This document shows, piece by piece, positions 1 through 13,400 of a stretch of 25,316 nt of DNA. The notes below the pieces were generated by a model. The model was not told where the DNA came from. It worked only from the letters and a program-made list of their open reading frames with translations, and searched no databases. Made by a program: the position numbers and the translations under genes. Source of the DNA: Botryllus schlosseri (lineage: Eukaryota > Chordata > Ascidiacea > Stolidobranchia > Styelidae); NCBI GenBank assembly GCA_000444245.1, contig ATSW01013251.1, forward strand, positions 1-25,316. Reading direction: 5' to 3'. The first letter of the stretch is position 1; every line of letters starts with the position of its first letter.

Positions 1-1231
1 GTCTCAGCTGCAGTTCATATAGACCTGAAGATTTTATTTTACACATTCCGATATGAATACTAGTTTTATTGCGGGGATGTTTCGATTCCAGTCTGCGGTT
101 ATAGGGCTACATTTTATTTTTCTGAATCTTGTACAGGGTTGCGACGCGAATCTGTGCACTTTCCACCGATTGCTTACTCGGCAATGATTTTGAAATAAAC
201 AACTTGAAAATCGGTCTCATTTGAATGAAACTGAAAAGATTTCAGGCTCAGGTATACGCGAATGTTGGAATGTAAATGCATGCTCTAGTATACAGAGATG
301 TAGCAAGGGGAAAATACCCCAAAATGTGCCCCTAAATGTAGGCCTATGGGCTAATACATTTTGAGATAGCCAGCAGAGTATTTGTCGCTATTTCAGGCGT
401 GGAATTTGTATAACACTGTAAAATCAATTTTTTCGTAATTTGTACCAGGAAATATATGTTGTACCCCACTAAGACAGTATGAAATTGTATCGTGCCCTGC
501 AATACACGTCTCTGACCGGTTTTCTAAATAGTTTACACGCCGCTGGCCTAATGCATGAAATTCTCTATCCCGGCCACGATATATTTTAGTAGACACAATT
601 TTGTATTACTATACTGAGTACAGACTATATTGCTGATGGAGTATAATTAATATGCGCGAAGTAGGCAGAATATATATATATATTAGCTCATAAACTTTTA
701 TGACCGTCGATCAAGTAACTCATCATATGTATCTATAAAAACGATGGGAAAATACCTTGTTGATTATACTAATATATAATTTATCGTTCATTCGTCGAAT
801 TTTGTCACACACCGACCATCCAAACGACTGACACTGAAAGATAAAACGAAACCGCAACAAAATCAAGAACTCCACACGGAAAACATGGATATAAACTCTC
901 AGTTCGCTCAACAGTGTCTACTAAGTATATATAGCTATTGTTAGCTATGGTCGGAAATAGTGACGATTAAATCATATAACACTGGTTTATTATTTTCCAA
1001 GTTAACCATCTAATTAGATGCATGTTGTTTTATGAGCTGTAAACCGTAACGTTACATTACTTGGTCAAATATTCATTATGAACATTATAATATACAAAAA
1101 CACAGTACACATATTGTACTACACGTACATAGTATTGATCAAACCAGAAACGCAGGTGAAGGCATATAGGAACGGCTTCTGGGTTAGTTAACGTATCGTT
1201 TCATGGTTATCAGCCGGTAACTCCAAGGATA
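1..1231. other. Upstream flank, no gene recognised
   Basis: AT-rich sequence before the transporter gene. Reading frames here are short and resemble no protein I know. A (TA)7 run lies at about 670-683 and a GTAGGCCTAT word at about 338. The promoter and 5' UTR of the downstream gene should lie in the right-hand part, but I see no convincing TATA box or initiator, so no promoter is called. Confidence 0.5.
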
Positions 1232-1403
1232 ATGTCAGGGTCCCTTGAAAGAGCCAAAGATGAGAAATCAAAGGAAATCGAACTAAAAGGAATAGAGGAC
1301 GAGGGGGATTGTGGATGGTCGTCGTTTCGTCCGGGTTTCCTACAAAAATTCAATAATCCGGCCGGATATTTATGCGTTTATTCAATATTTTTAATCACAC
1401 AAG
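1232..1403 (+). CDS. OATP exon 1 (start codon to TM1)
   Basis: Encodes MSGSLERAKDEKSKE through the conserved RPGFLQKFNNP block and the first half of TM1. It ends CACAAG before the donor gtgag, phase 1. A 5' non-coding exon further upstream cannot be excluded. Confidence 0.88.
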
Positions 1404-4400
1404 GTGAGAGTTCTGTTTATTTGAAATAGCACATAGAATAAACGCGATTATTCAATTTAGGTCGGAGATAATATAGTTGGATTAGCAATAAAGTCGATTA
1501 TCGCGTTCGTCAGGATTTATCAACCCAAGATTAAGGAAACCGGTTGATCGCAGCGCATAAAGTTAGTGTTAATCTCATGATTTAACGAACCGGAACTAAC
1601 TATAGATAAAGTTATCTATAAAAACTGCGTAAACTGCGAGGCGTACCATTCCTACACACAAATATTTCCGATATAGACCGTGCCGATTGTCTCCTAGGCA
1701 ATGGCTTCACTAAACAATCAACGAATTATGTACCCGCCATTGCAGAGCGATATCAATATTCTATGATCCGTTTCTTAGCTGTACCGTACGAATCGGACAC
1801 GACTTTCATTTCGCGATGATGATAATTCGACCTATTACAGTGGCAGCAGGCTGCTGTTTCATTCAACAAATTGACAACTGACCACATACAACGCGTTTTC
1901 GCATTATGATGCAACAGATAACGCCACTTGATTGAAAACTCGGGACACCTCGACTAACCACCGCGCGTAACCTTTTCCAACTTTATGCGTCGCGATTAGC
2001 AGTATTTAATCACACGATTAGCATTCTTCCGGATCAGCTAACTTTTTGATCTCCGCCTAAAATGCGTCCCGATTAGCATTTTTAATCACATGATTAGCAT
2101 TCTCCGGGATCAGCTAACTTTATTATCTCCGCCCACTGGCATTATTTGTTGCAATTAGGGCTGTGCACTATGACCACGTGTACTCCCATCTGAATAGAGA
2201 ATTATTGAATCTAATGATTCCCCCGAGTAATTAGAGATGATTTTCTTTATCATTAAATACCAAATTATATTAAATATGATGAAGAACTGGCATTCTATTC
2301 TTTGTTCGTCTTACGTAGTATGCAATATAATCTATAACAGAGGTCTCAAACACGCGGCCCGCCAGAACATTTTGTGCGGCCCGCTACGACATTTTAGATT
2401 TTTATTAATTTGACAATATATATGAGTGTCACATATATCTTTTCAGGTTATAAAGTGAAAATTCCCTCTTAAATTGCTCCGAAATCCTGAAACTATTCAT
2501 CAAACTTCACAATCACATCAATTGCAAACGTGACCATGCAGTGGAAGATTCACTATTTCGCCACATTTCCAATTCATGATGACAAAACCTTACCCTTAGA
2601 CGATTCGTGACTGAAATTTGTGAGTTGGACTTGGACGCTACCTTTCTTAGAATTACTCAGACTCGGGCTAACTAGATGGCAAAATGAAAATGACTCGAGT
2701 GGACTCGGAGTGACTCAGAATGCCGTGAATTTGTTAAAACTATGGACGCAACAAACTAATCGCGTATCAGGGGAATAGTAATAGACCAGACGATCGCAGC
2801 TTGGTATTTCGTTAACTAAGCAAGTAGTTATGGCAACCATTGGCAATCTGTTAGTTACATATTTGGTCGCTAAACCATGTTATTGAGGCCACTTAAAGGT
2901 AGGCCTACCGAGTACCGTAGTGGTACGCTCCAACGATGTAACAACAATGGGCCGTTCGGCGTTCCGACATTTCAATCATCAGGACAGATTCATTAATCTA
3001 TTTATATTATATTTATATTTTTTCTTCTCTTAGTATTTGAAGATATTTGACCAAGAGATTAATAGCGTGCTTTTCAGAAGTATACCCGAATCCTGGATTG
3101 GAATTACAGTGCTCGACCTAAAAATGTTTTGATATCAGATCAGTCTCTATATCAATCTGTTAAATTCAAAATATTCATAGTAGCTGCAAAATTATAACCC
3201 GATAGCTTTTATGATGGCATCATACATTTGTCCGTCAATATGGTGTCTATATCTTATAATTATTATATATCAAGTACAACAATGATGATTCTTTTCGTGC
3301 CAGGCCTAAATTGATACACGAGTAAATCGCATTTTACCGATGTGTGTTTACTGTCAGTCTGCTGGATCGGCTCACTTTCAATAGGACAATTCATCCCCAC
3401 CAAATAAGGCCTACTTGGAAAGACATAGAATACCCCTATAATGCTGCGGCCCGCGGCGTCGTCAAAACTGGAAAACTGGCCCGCGAGCGCATTTGAGTTT
3501 GAGACCTCTGATCTATAACCTTCACATTTAGGTGTGCTGGTAAATGGCCATACCAACGTCATCCTTTCCACGCTGGAGCGTCGTTTTCGACTGCAAAGTT
3601 TCCAAGCCGGCGTAATCGTAATCAGTTACGACATCGGCTATTTCACGCTGTGTCTCTTCGTTACGTTTTACGGGAACAAAGGTCACAGACCGCGCATGCT
3701 GGCGATCAGTTCTGTGATATTTGGCGTCGCTGCCCTGATATTCTCTCTGCCGCATTTCACGACCGGTCAATATGTCTATGGAAGCAATTACTCAAGTAAA
3801 GTTTGTTAAAAGAAATGTCATTATCGTATACGACGGACTTGGACAACTAGGAAATGTTCAGCTGTTCCACAGTATATTAGGATTAGAACTATACAGTTAC
3901 ACATTTTATTACCAATTAGATTATAATTGGAATTACAAATATACAGCTCTTTCCAAGTTCGATTCGAATTGGATTGTAGCTACACAGGTTTTTCCAAATT
4001 AGCTTGTAACTATAATTATAGCTAAACAGTGGGTACCAAACTAGATTATAATTACAATTGTAGATACACAGTTTTTATCAAACTAAATTAGAATTTGAAT
4101 TATAATTTTTTTTTTTCAAATTAGATTAGAATTGGAATTGTAGCAGTTTTTTGATTGGATTAGAATTAGAACTACTGAATTCGCAAAAAAACTTTATATA
4201 CAATCTCAAGGTGAGGGCGAGGCGATTCTGGGAGTTGTTCCCATCTTGCAGCTTCTTCACATCTTCTGCTGAATCGCTTGAATCAACTATTTTGCTTAGA
4301 TACTTTGCTGGAAAACACCGCAGCTAAAGTAGAATTTTCAGGAAAACCAAATTAGAATTAAAATCAGAGGATTAAAGCATTTTACAAATTAGATTAGAAT

Positions 4401-7400
4401 TAGTTTACCGGTATTTCGTACTAATTAGTCTAATTAGGCAACTAGAATTATCTAGTTGTCCAAGTCTGATTTACAGATACATAACAATCCACGCAGTGTG
4501 ATTTCCCTAAATTATCAGCGCTCTGCGATGTGACGAGCAAACCTATTGACTGCAACGATACCGGAGTCTCTGAAGAAGAAGAACGATTAGATGATTATTT
4601 CTACGTGTTCATGATCGCTATGATCATCCAAGGATTCGGTTGCATATCGATCTATACTGTGGGGTATACAATACTCGAAGACAGCCTACCGAAAGAGAAA
4701 TCGGCCTTGTACATTGGTATTTTGATAGCGTGTGGTTAGAAACTGTTCATGCCGTTATCAGAAAAGGCATTTTGTTTCAGGAATCGCTAATGCAACCACC
4801 ATCATCGGACCTTGTCTTGGTTATGTCGTCGGTGCCATTTCCTTGGCTTTTTATGTTGATTTTGACACCACGGATCCAGAAGAGTATGAGCAACTCATCA
4901 TATAGTAGGGATAGGGTTGCATTTAAAACAAAAATCATTTAATAACAAACATGTTTAATACAAGGTCCTAATTTGAAACATTTTTTTTTTTTTTTTTTTG
5001 AAGCCATGACGTCACGAATATTCAATTGTGACGTCATTATGGATTGACATTGACAATTGAAAATATAGGGTAAATATAGCTCCTTTGGCGAAATATCTGT
5101 ACTATAACTGTTGAACCGACTATTTTGTGGGTTCCAACCATCCCATATCGATATAAGTCGGCTAAATCAGGTGGTAATTGTCCGTAGGGTCATACAACAT
5201 ATTTTTTGGAAAGATTTACACCATTATGGCATAATTTTACAACTTGAAAAAACTCAATTTTAAGTTTTTCACTTTTTTAACTGTTTGTTTTAAATGCAAT
5301 ATAAAGTAGCGATACCATGTGCCCTATTTTAAGAGGATTTGTTTTCTTTTTAAAAAACGAGATTCGAATTCACACTCTTTTATTGCGTAGCTTGTCAGGC
5401 GAGTACATAGAAACAAACCAAAAAGGTCATATCGCACGAAAATATACGTCAAATGTGGGCTGTAATGTAATTGATGCGAAGGTTGACCAATAAACAGCTC
5501 TACCCAATCTAAATTGGGCAGGGAGTCCGGCTTTTAAGTGTCGACTCGGAAATATGACTGTTTTTTCTTTTAATCAAATTCCGAGCGATCATCAATTTTC
5601 TTGAGAGATATCCCATTTCCCGTTTAATGTATGTTAATGTTCCTTGTTAAAAGTGTCTTCTTTCTCCAATCTCAAAATATGATAGCCCTATATATAGTCT
5701 GTATATAATAGCAAAGGGCCTATATATTGGAATATTATATTGATATATGTTATCATAGTAGGAATTATTGTGTCGCCTGACTTTGCGCCAGACTTGGACA
5801 AATAGATAATTAAACTAATTAGGACTAGATGTTGGTACAATCTAATTCTAATCTTATTTATGAAACTTTAACGTTAGAAATTTATATGTTCTCATTTTAA
5901 TTCTAATCAAATTTATGGTTATCCCGAAAATTATACAGGAGAGATGTATGGTGCGAAACGAACCAAGCTCGCTGTACAATGTACTTGTACAAATGTACAT
6001 TCATTTGCCATTCTCGTGCTTAGAAGAATGGAATCTGATTTTGACACGAAGATAACTTGATTTTTGTTGTATTTCTTTCTAATTTAGAATGAATTATTGA
6101 TTGATTCAATTCAATAACTGAGTTTTTGCGAATTTAGTAATTCTATAATTTTAATCTAATAAGGATAAAACTTTGTAGCTATCATTCTAATTCTAATGTA
6201 TAATTTGGAACAACTAAATATTTCCTAGTTGTCCAACTATTACACAGGCGATTGTGAGTATCGTTTGGTGCTCAATTGCTCATTCTGAATTTGTCTGGAA
6301 GCCATTCGGCCGTAACATTACTAATATTACAATAGCATTAGATAACGCGTTCTAAGCTCTTGGTAATTGGATGCAGAGTCCAAGTATAGACAATATTTGA
6401 CTGCATATAGGGACTATAATCTCCAAGAGCTTGTGTTTGAATTTAATTCGCATATCATGGCGTGTCCTCTCACATATTTTTGTGATCTGCTTGATTGGCA
6501 ATGAGCAGGTCATGCAGGGCATGCAGCGAGCAGCCGTAACCTGATCAAGCAAATATCGCTTACATTTCTTTCCTACTCGCAGAATAGAATTGGAATCATC
6601 AGATCCTCGATGGGTCGGGGCCTGGTGGGTTGCTTATCTGGTAGCAGCGGTCGTGGCGTGGCTATTTGTTTCCATACCAATGTCTGGATTTCCGAAGCAG
6701 TTACCAGGTGACATATATGCCGATTGATACGATTGTTGATATACAATCTATTTCTAATTCTTTAATAGTTGCTGACGATTACCCCTGACGAGTGTCAGCC
6801 GAAAATACTCGGGTTTAATAAGGTGTATGAATGTTATTAAATCGATCTCTCAGTCTCAGTCATCATTAGAGTTATATCGCTCGCATTGGTGTAAGAAACG
6901 TGTGGTGGGCGCGCTGAGATATTGCCTACCTAATTCTGTTATATTTCACCGCAGAAATAGCGCTATTGTACGAACCAACTTATATCGATCGGTAGGCTTA
7001 CGTTTGTGCAGAGCTGGTTAAAGTAGTCATGTTTCGTAGTCAAGTAGAGGTAGGGTCGTAATCATCCATCTAAGTACATGTGGAAGGGGCGATTTCTTAG
7101 TAAGTAAAAATGTGTACTCGGGTTTAATTTTGTTTAAATATCAAAAACTGTTAAGCAGAATTGGAAGTAGTGTATCATTACCACGCGAGTGAGTAGCGGA
7201 AGTAGGCAAAATCTACTTGAGGACTTCAAAAAAGTATAGACGTACTTCATTACTGACCACCTACGTGTCTGTGATAGAATATCGTGTTATACATATGCAA
7301 GCTCCACATAAATATTAGATACCCATGCTATCGGAAAATGATGATTTTAGAACCTTTCTCTTATACTTAAAAAAAATGTCTGCACAAATAGAAAATTTTC

Positions 7401-10400
7401 AGGTTTTTCACAATAAACTAGAAGTAGAATTATAGCTACACAATTTTACACGTTTGATTTGAATTGGAATATACGCATTCGCAAAAACTCGGAAATGGTA
7501 TTTAATTCCGAACTAGGAATAAATACAACATAAATCAAATTCAGTTCCTATGGGATCAGATTTTATTTGCATAAGCTCGAGAGCGGCAAATGAATTTACA
7601 CTGTACAATAAGCTCGGCTCGATTCGCACTACATAGCTCTCATGTAGATAGCATTTTCAGGAAAACCGGATGTTTGATTGGAATTAAAATTAAAGCATAG
7701 GAACATTTCAATAATTAGAATACCTCGATAGTACTCTGCAAATTAACATAAAGTTGAAAATTTTTTTCTCGCCTCGCGCGATTCCCTTTCAAGAGCATTC
7801 TTGCTTGAAAATTGGGTATGCCATTCCCTCCGACAGAATAATAGTAGGCTTCATAAGAGATGCAACATTAGTTACAGAAATGAGTCGAGACTTTTTCGCA
7901 ATTATGAGTGAATGGTGCCTTGAGGCCATTACGTTGCTTTTGTCCAGGGCCGCGAAATCTGCTGGGGCGGGATTATCACACTCCGGCATTTCGGCGCAGA
8001 CCGTAATACTTCGCGCGAGAACACGCCAAGATTGACAATTCGGTGCACCGGCGGCGGCGATTAATATTTGGACCCTAAAATCACAGCACATCGGCGGAAC
8101 CGCCGATATTAATATCTCCAATCGTTGAAATATCTCATGTCCCTGAAATCCACATAAGTTTTGTTCAAAACCCTGTGGGGGCCCAAGACCAGCCTTTGAG
8201 GGTGGCTTGACAAAGTGCTGTTTCCATCCTATGGATAGGCGGTACGAGAACCATTTCATGACAGCCCAAGGGGTACGAGGGTTTAAAACTTTAAGATACA
8301 CTGGTCTTAGACTCTAGTTCAGTGGTTCTTATCCTTTTTCTTGCAGCGCCCCCTTTCGAAAATTGCCTGGGGCTGCCCCCCATGTTTTAAGGACAATAGT
8401 AAAAACAAGGGGTAAGTGTTCAAATGTCCGGTCGGTCTTTTCGAGTTGAGACTTCACATAAAGTAGAAATAGCTCGAATCGCGCACGAGGACCACTCCAC
8501 TAATTACCGCTATGATAAAAATTGTATGTGCTACGGGATCAAATCAAGGTTGGTATAACAACCATCCGGTACGCGTTCATACCATCTGGTCCATTAACTT
8601 TAACATGAATAATAAATATAGTGCAAACAAAGCAGCCCATAATATATAACGTTCATGTAAGGTTGCGAATCACACCACTCGTATATCATCCTTTATGACA
8701 CGATGAAGAAATATTCTGAAGATTTAATTTTGTAGCACTCAAATACAAAAATATCTAGTTAATCATTTTGACCACAAAAGCTTCAAAGCATCTTTAATGT
8801 ACAATGGGCTCTCACTCTTAAAAGCGGTACGGTCCTTCACTCTTCGATTTCGACACGCTGCTCGCTGCGGGATTAACTATACCTAGTTCGAAACATTTTG
8901 TAGAAAATAATCCGACGTGAGGTAGCGTGAAGGTAGTATTTTAACAGGGAATTGGCGATCTAAAAGTTTGTGCAGTTAATTTTACATGGATTATAATAAA
9001 CCACCGCATACATGGAAACATGTTGCAAACACTGTTTGCATAAATTTGGCGCGTAGCACGACGAAAAATTTAGAAATTTGACAGATTTTGTCGAATGGTA
9101 ATTATTAATGAGAACTCGGGAGATAGCACCCCCCATACCGAAACCCTGAGCTCAGCGCCCCCCATATCACCACATGAGCGTTTCCGCCCCCTTCAATATC
9201 CAAATCGCCGCTTGGAGGACGCTGGCGACAAGGTTAAGAAACCAAATAGAATTATCTAGTTGCACAAGTATACAACATATACTTCTCAGGTAGCGCCGTG
9301 ATTAGATCGGTGAAAGAATCTGAAACGCATGCGGGAGCATCAAGCGACGTGGTAGAGCAGGAAGGATTTGGTGAATCAATCAAGGACTTGCCTCGCGCGA
9401 CATACCTCATGCTTCGCAACGCACCGTTCCTGTTCACGACGCTTGGCGGAGCAGCGGAAGCATTCGTTGTCGCCGCTTTTACAGCGTTTCTGCCGAAATA
9501 CATTCAGACGCAATTCAACCTCACTGCTGCTGAAGCTGGCCTTTATGCAGGTGCGCACTAATATAAACTTTGCCTGCGTTAGGCATGAGCAATTGAGCAT
9601 GGCACAATTTTCTCGCTACAAGATCCAATGACGATGTTCAAATTCAAATAGTGTTATAAAATACACACGGACCTGCGTATTCCCATTCCCACCGTCAGTA
9701 TGATCCCGCGGACAGTGCACTGTTCCCGCACTCTTGGCGAAAAAGTGAATTTCACATATGTCAGAAAAAAGGACAAATCCTCTTCAAAGAGGACATATAG
9801 TAACCCCATACTGTAGGACAATTGTGAGCAGTGAGCATGCGAATCTTGGGCATGCTCATTTACGCATGTAAGTTGTAAGTCAACGTTAGGGTTAGGATTG
9901 GGTAGGCGTTCAGTTACGGTTAGGGCAAGGATTAATAGTGGGGTTAGTAAGTCACATGCTATAGCAGTGGTTCTCAACCGGGGGTCCACGAAGCATTTTC
10001 AGGGGGTCAGCGAAACCTCCAAATTTGAAAAATGGTTGATAACCAAATTTTTCTTTTGTTTCAAATTAGAGAAATCACGAAGCACTTTTGCTTCATAACT
10101 GCAGGACTCACATAAACGTAATGGCCGTCTGAGACGAAATATTCCACTTTACAAACTCATTTTAATTGTCAAATTGCCAATATCCTACTTATACTAACAT
10201 AATGTTGTTTAGGGATGTTTTTTGGTGGTTTTGGAAAAAAATGTTCGCAAAGATTCGTTTCTCCTATGATATGCATGACCGATATTCCAGAATAACTTCA
10301 AGATGAGCTGCTAGATGAAATTGCTGGACGCTATATTGGTCCATGAATGTTGCGATCACAGCCAAAGGTGTCGTCGGAAGAGTTACGCATTCGTATTACA

Positions 10401-13400
10401 TTCGACGCCACCTATCCTTGTGGAAATGAATTTTTTGGCACTTGTTCGTATGGAATCGACAGCGCGGATTTTCGAGTGTGGCCCCGTATTTCAAGAAATG
10501 CAGCTACGGAAGTAGCTTTGAAATAATAAAAAGTCTTCCCGATTTCTACATTATTAGTATGATGCTATTTTCAAGAAAGGTAATTGTGCTGTTGTTTATC
10601 ACCAGCCTACAGTTATTAATTGCACAAAATATATTACCGTTGCACGACAATAGAGGTAAAGGGGAACTAAGACTTGGGGGTACGCGGTGGTCCGTGACGG
10701 TCCAAAGGGGACCGCGAAGACAACAAGTTTGAGAACCACTGTGATAGCGTCGAATTCTCAACTGTCCGTTTTCATTGTGTCACGCACTAAACCCATCACC
10801 ACGCCATGGTCTCGCGGTAAGACTACATGCATAGGATAAATGAATTTTAGGGCTGTTCAAAAATAACTTTTTTTCCCTGATTCCAGACATTCACTGATTA
10901 ATTTGTCAGGTAACCCTAAAAAACGCTGCACACCGAATTTGGTTCAATTCTAACAAGTATAGGACTCCGCGGATCCAATTAAAATTTTTAATTTATTGGG
11001 GAAAATTATGATAAAAATTTTTCAAATTTTTCTGCCAACCCCATGAAATTGTAGAGCTGTCTTCAAAGACAATGCAAAACAAATTTGACTCAATTCTGAC
11101 CAGCAGTGGAGTTATGTGAGTTTTTCGATGATAACCCTCGGATTATCCTTGATCGGTGGATAATCCGAGAATTATTAACGAAAAACTCCAATATCTCCGC
11201 TTCTACTGGTTGGATTGAGTCAAATTTGTTTAGCATCATCTCTGAAGACATTTCAACAATTTCATGGGGTTGACAGCAAAATTTGAAAATATTTTTTTAA
11301 ATTTTCTTGGTAAAATTAAAATTTTTAACTGGATCTGCTGAGCCCTATATACTTGTTAGAATTGAACCAAATTTGGTGCGCAGCGTTTTTTAGGGTAACC
11401 TGACAATTTAATGACTGAATGGCTGGAATCCAGAAAAAAAGTTATTTTTGAACAGCCCTAATGAATATGCTCAGCCCGTGAAAACCCGTTTTAGAGTTCC
11501 GATTCTGGATCCTCCAACAATCAACAGATATTTTTTTACATTCAGGTGTGATCGCGGTGCCCGGTGGGACCATAGGGATGATAATACCTCCGATCATAAT
11601 CAATCGGATGAAATTGAAAACGCCGGAACTTTTAAAAATGTGCATCATGTGCTGCCTCGCGGTCTTGTGCTCTGTGCCCGTGTGCTTGTTGTACTGTCCG
11701 ACCACAGCTGTGGCAGGAACTACCGTCCCATACCCGTAAGTAATATTTTCCATTAACTTTCCACGGAAAATTTAAAATTTTAAACGAAGTTCAATAATAA
11801 TATGGCAATTCCATGCAGTTGCCAGTAAATTTTAAAGTTTATTTTTCAATAATTAATCTAATAGCCTCGCTTCCACAGGTTGGAATTGAGCTAAATTGGG
11901 TGTGCATCGTATTGTCAGCTAACAGTAACGGTAAAATTTGAAGAAAAAGGTATTTTTAAACTACCCTCAATTTTAGAGATGTAAGGATCATGGTCTTTCG
12001 ATATCCGGATAGTGGCGCAATGCTGATGCCAGCTAAGTCAAAGTTCATAGAAACATCGAAGCAAGCAAACAGAGAGTCACTTTCATGTACTATAAATTTA
12101 TAATCCTTTTCTGATCCAGATCCGGTAGTCGGGTAAAAATTTGAATCCGGATCCGATATTGTTTGAGGAAAACTTGGTGGATTCCTGTCTTGATCCTGTA
12201 CATCTGTACTAATTATAGGTCATATAGACTTTTTGGTGTCGATATGGCATTACATATGTTCAAATCCTTGATGTTCGCGACTATCCTACGACTACCTTGT
12301 ACTTTTCAAAATCCAAGTTAATATAGGTGGTTTTGCATAGAGAACATATTTTCTTTAAACTTCAGTGGCTATATTCGGTAAAATTGATAGGTTGGCTATA
12401 AAAAGGCTGCACACCAAATTTGGCTCAATTCCAAACTATAGAAGAGAAGTTATTTCCGTAAATACTATATTTTCAAATCCAAAATTTTGTGCTCCAAAAA
12501 ATTCGCTTCTACGGGAGGCAATTGAGCCAAATTTGTTATACATGTTTTTTTTGGCAACGTAACAATTTTTATGGGGTCATCAGTAAAAATTTTATTGTTT
12601 TATTTTTATAAATTCAAAATGTTCCAACTTTAATAGCTTCTAGTAGCTATTAGTATTTCATGTACTAACAAGCAATTAAAATCTGCAACATTTTCAGGGA
12701 TTCTCAAGTAATCGGGGACTTATCAGCATCATGCAACGCGCAATGCGGTTGCCAGGGAGAGTATTTCTCTCCGGTGTGTGGGTCCGATAACTTGACCTAC
12801 TTCTCGGCCTGTTTTGCAGGCTGTGTAATGCAGCAGGATGAGGTAACGTGAAATTGTTTCAGTTGGAATAACTACGGGTAGCATGAATTGGTGTCAAAGT
12901 GCAAAGCGAACGCGTCGAATTAAAAAACGGCTGCACTTGAAATAAAATCCTGTCCTGATCCCGGCATTCGGCAAAAATGTGCGAATCAGGATCTAATCCT
13001 GCGTAAGAAAAATGTTCCGGATTCCTGTCCAGCTAGAACTCAAAATGCTGATCCTGTAATTCTCTAATACACGTATTCCCAGCCTTCTATCGTCGCGACC
13101 CCATTTTTTGATTTTATTTAGGTGTTGGTATATATTGATATGTTGCCATGCTCAGTGGCTATGAAGCGACAACAAATCTGCAGGACCCTCGCATCAGTGA
13201 GCATCGTGTTGTGCATCTATCCGTAGGTTAGTTATCTATAGTTATAGCTTCTGAAATTTTCTTTGACGACACCTACTGTCTTACCCGGTGTTTGAAGGGG
13301 CACTGCGCCCTAGATATGATGTGGTCTAAAATAGGGGGAAATTTTTGGCCGCTGACATTTTCCTCAGAAAGCCACCGAAATGGAACTGCAGTTAAAAGAT

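Larger units (their letters stand above)
7405..9269 (+). mobile_element. CTTGGACAACTAG element, copy 3, interrupted (intron 5)
   Basis: The left part, about 7408-7500, matches the start of copy 1 (AATTATAGCTACACAATTTTA, then GAATTGGAAT). At 7655-7700 it has TTTTCAGGAAAACCGGATGT as in copies 1 and 2. The right end AGAATTATCTAGTTGCACAAGT (to 9269) matches the right end of copy 1. Between about 7740 and 9245 lies foreign sequence including the hAT-like element at 8320. The left inverted end is not clearly preserved. Confidence 0.45.

Noticed and set aside
4905-4910. Alternative donor gtaggg for exon 4.
   Set aside because: Joining it to the exon 5 acceptor makes a TAA at the junction, whereas the gtatgag donor at 4884 gives Glu and keeps the frame.
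6780-6812. A hammerhead ribozyme suggested by CTGACGA and CGAAA.
   Set aside because: The nine bases between the two core motifs do not form stem II, and the visible pairing (CGAGT/ACTCG) spans the GAAA instead.
9880-9950. Telomere-like TTAGGG words (GTTAGGGTTAGG and variants).
   Set aside because: There are only a few imperfect units in intronic sequence; no array, so chance or a minor repeat rather than an interstitial telomere.
13122-13226. A possible extra OATP exon after exon 8 (acceptor tttatttag, 34 open codons in phase 0 before TAG).
   Set aside because: The peptide lacks the expected DCSC motif, the frame ends in a stop before any usable donor, and exon 9 at 15326 continues the Kazal domain perfectly in phase 0.
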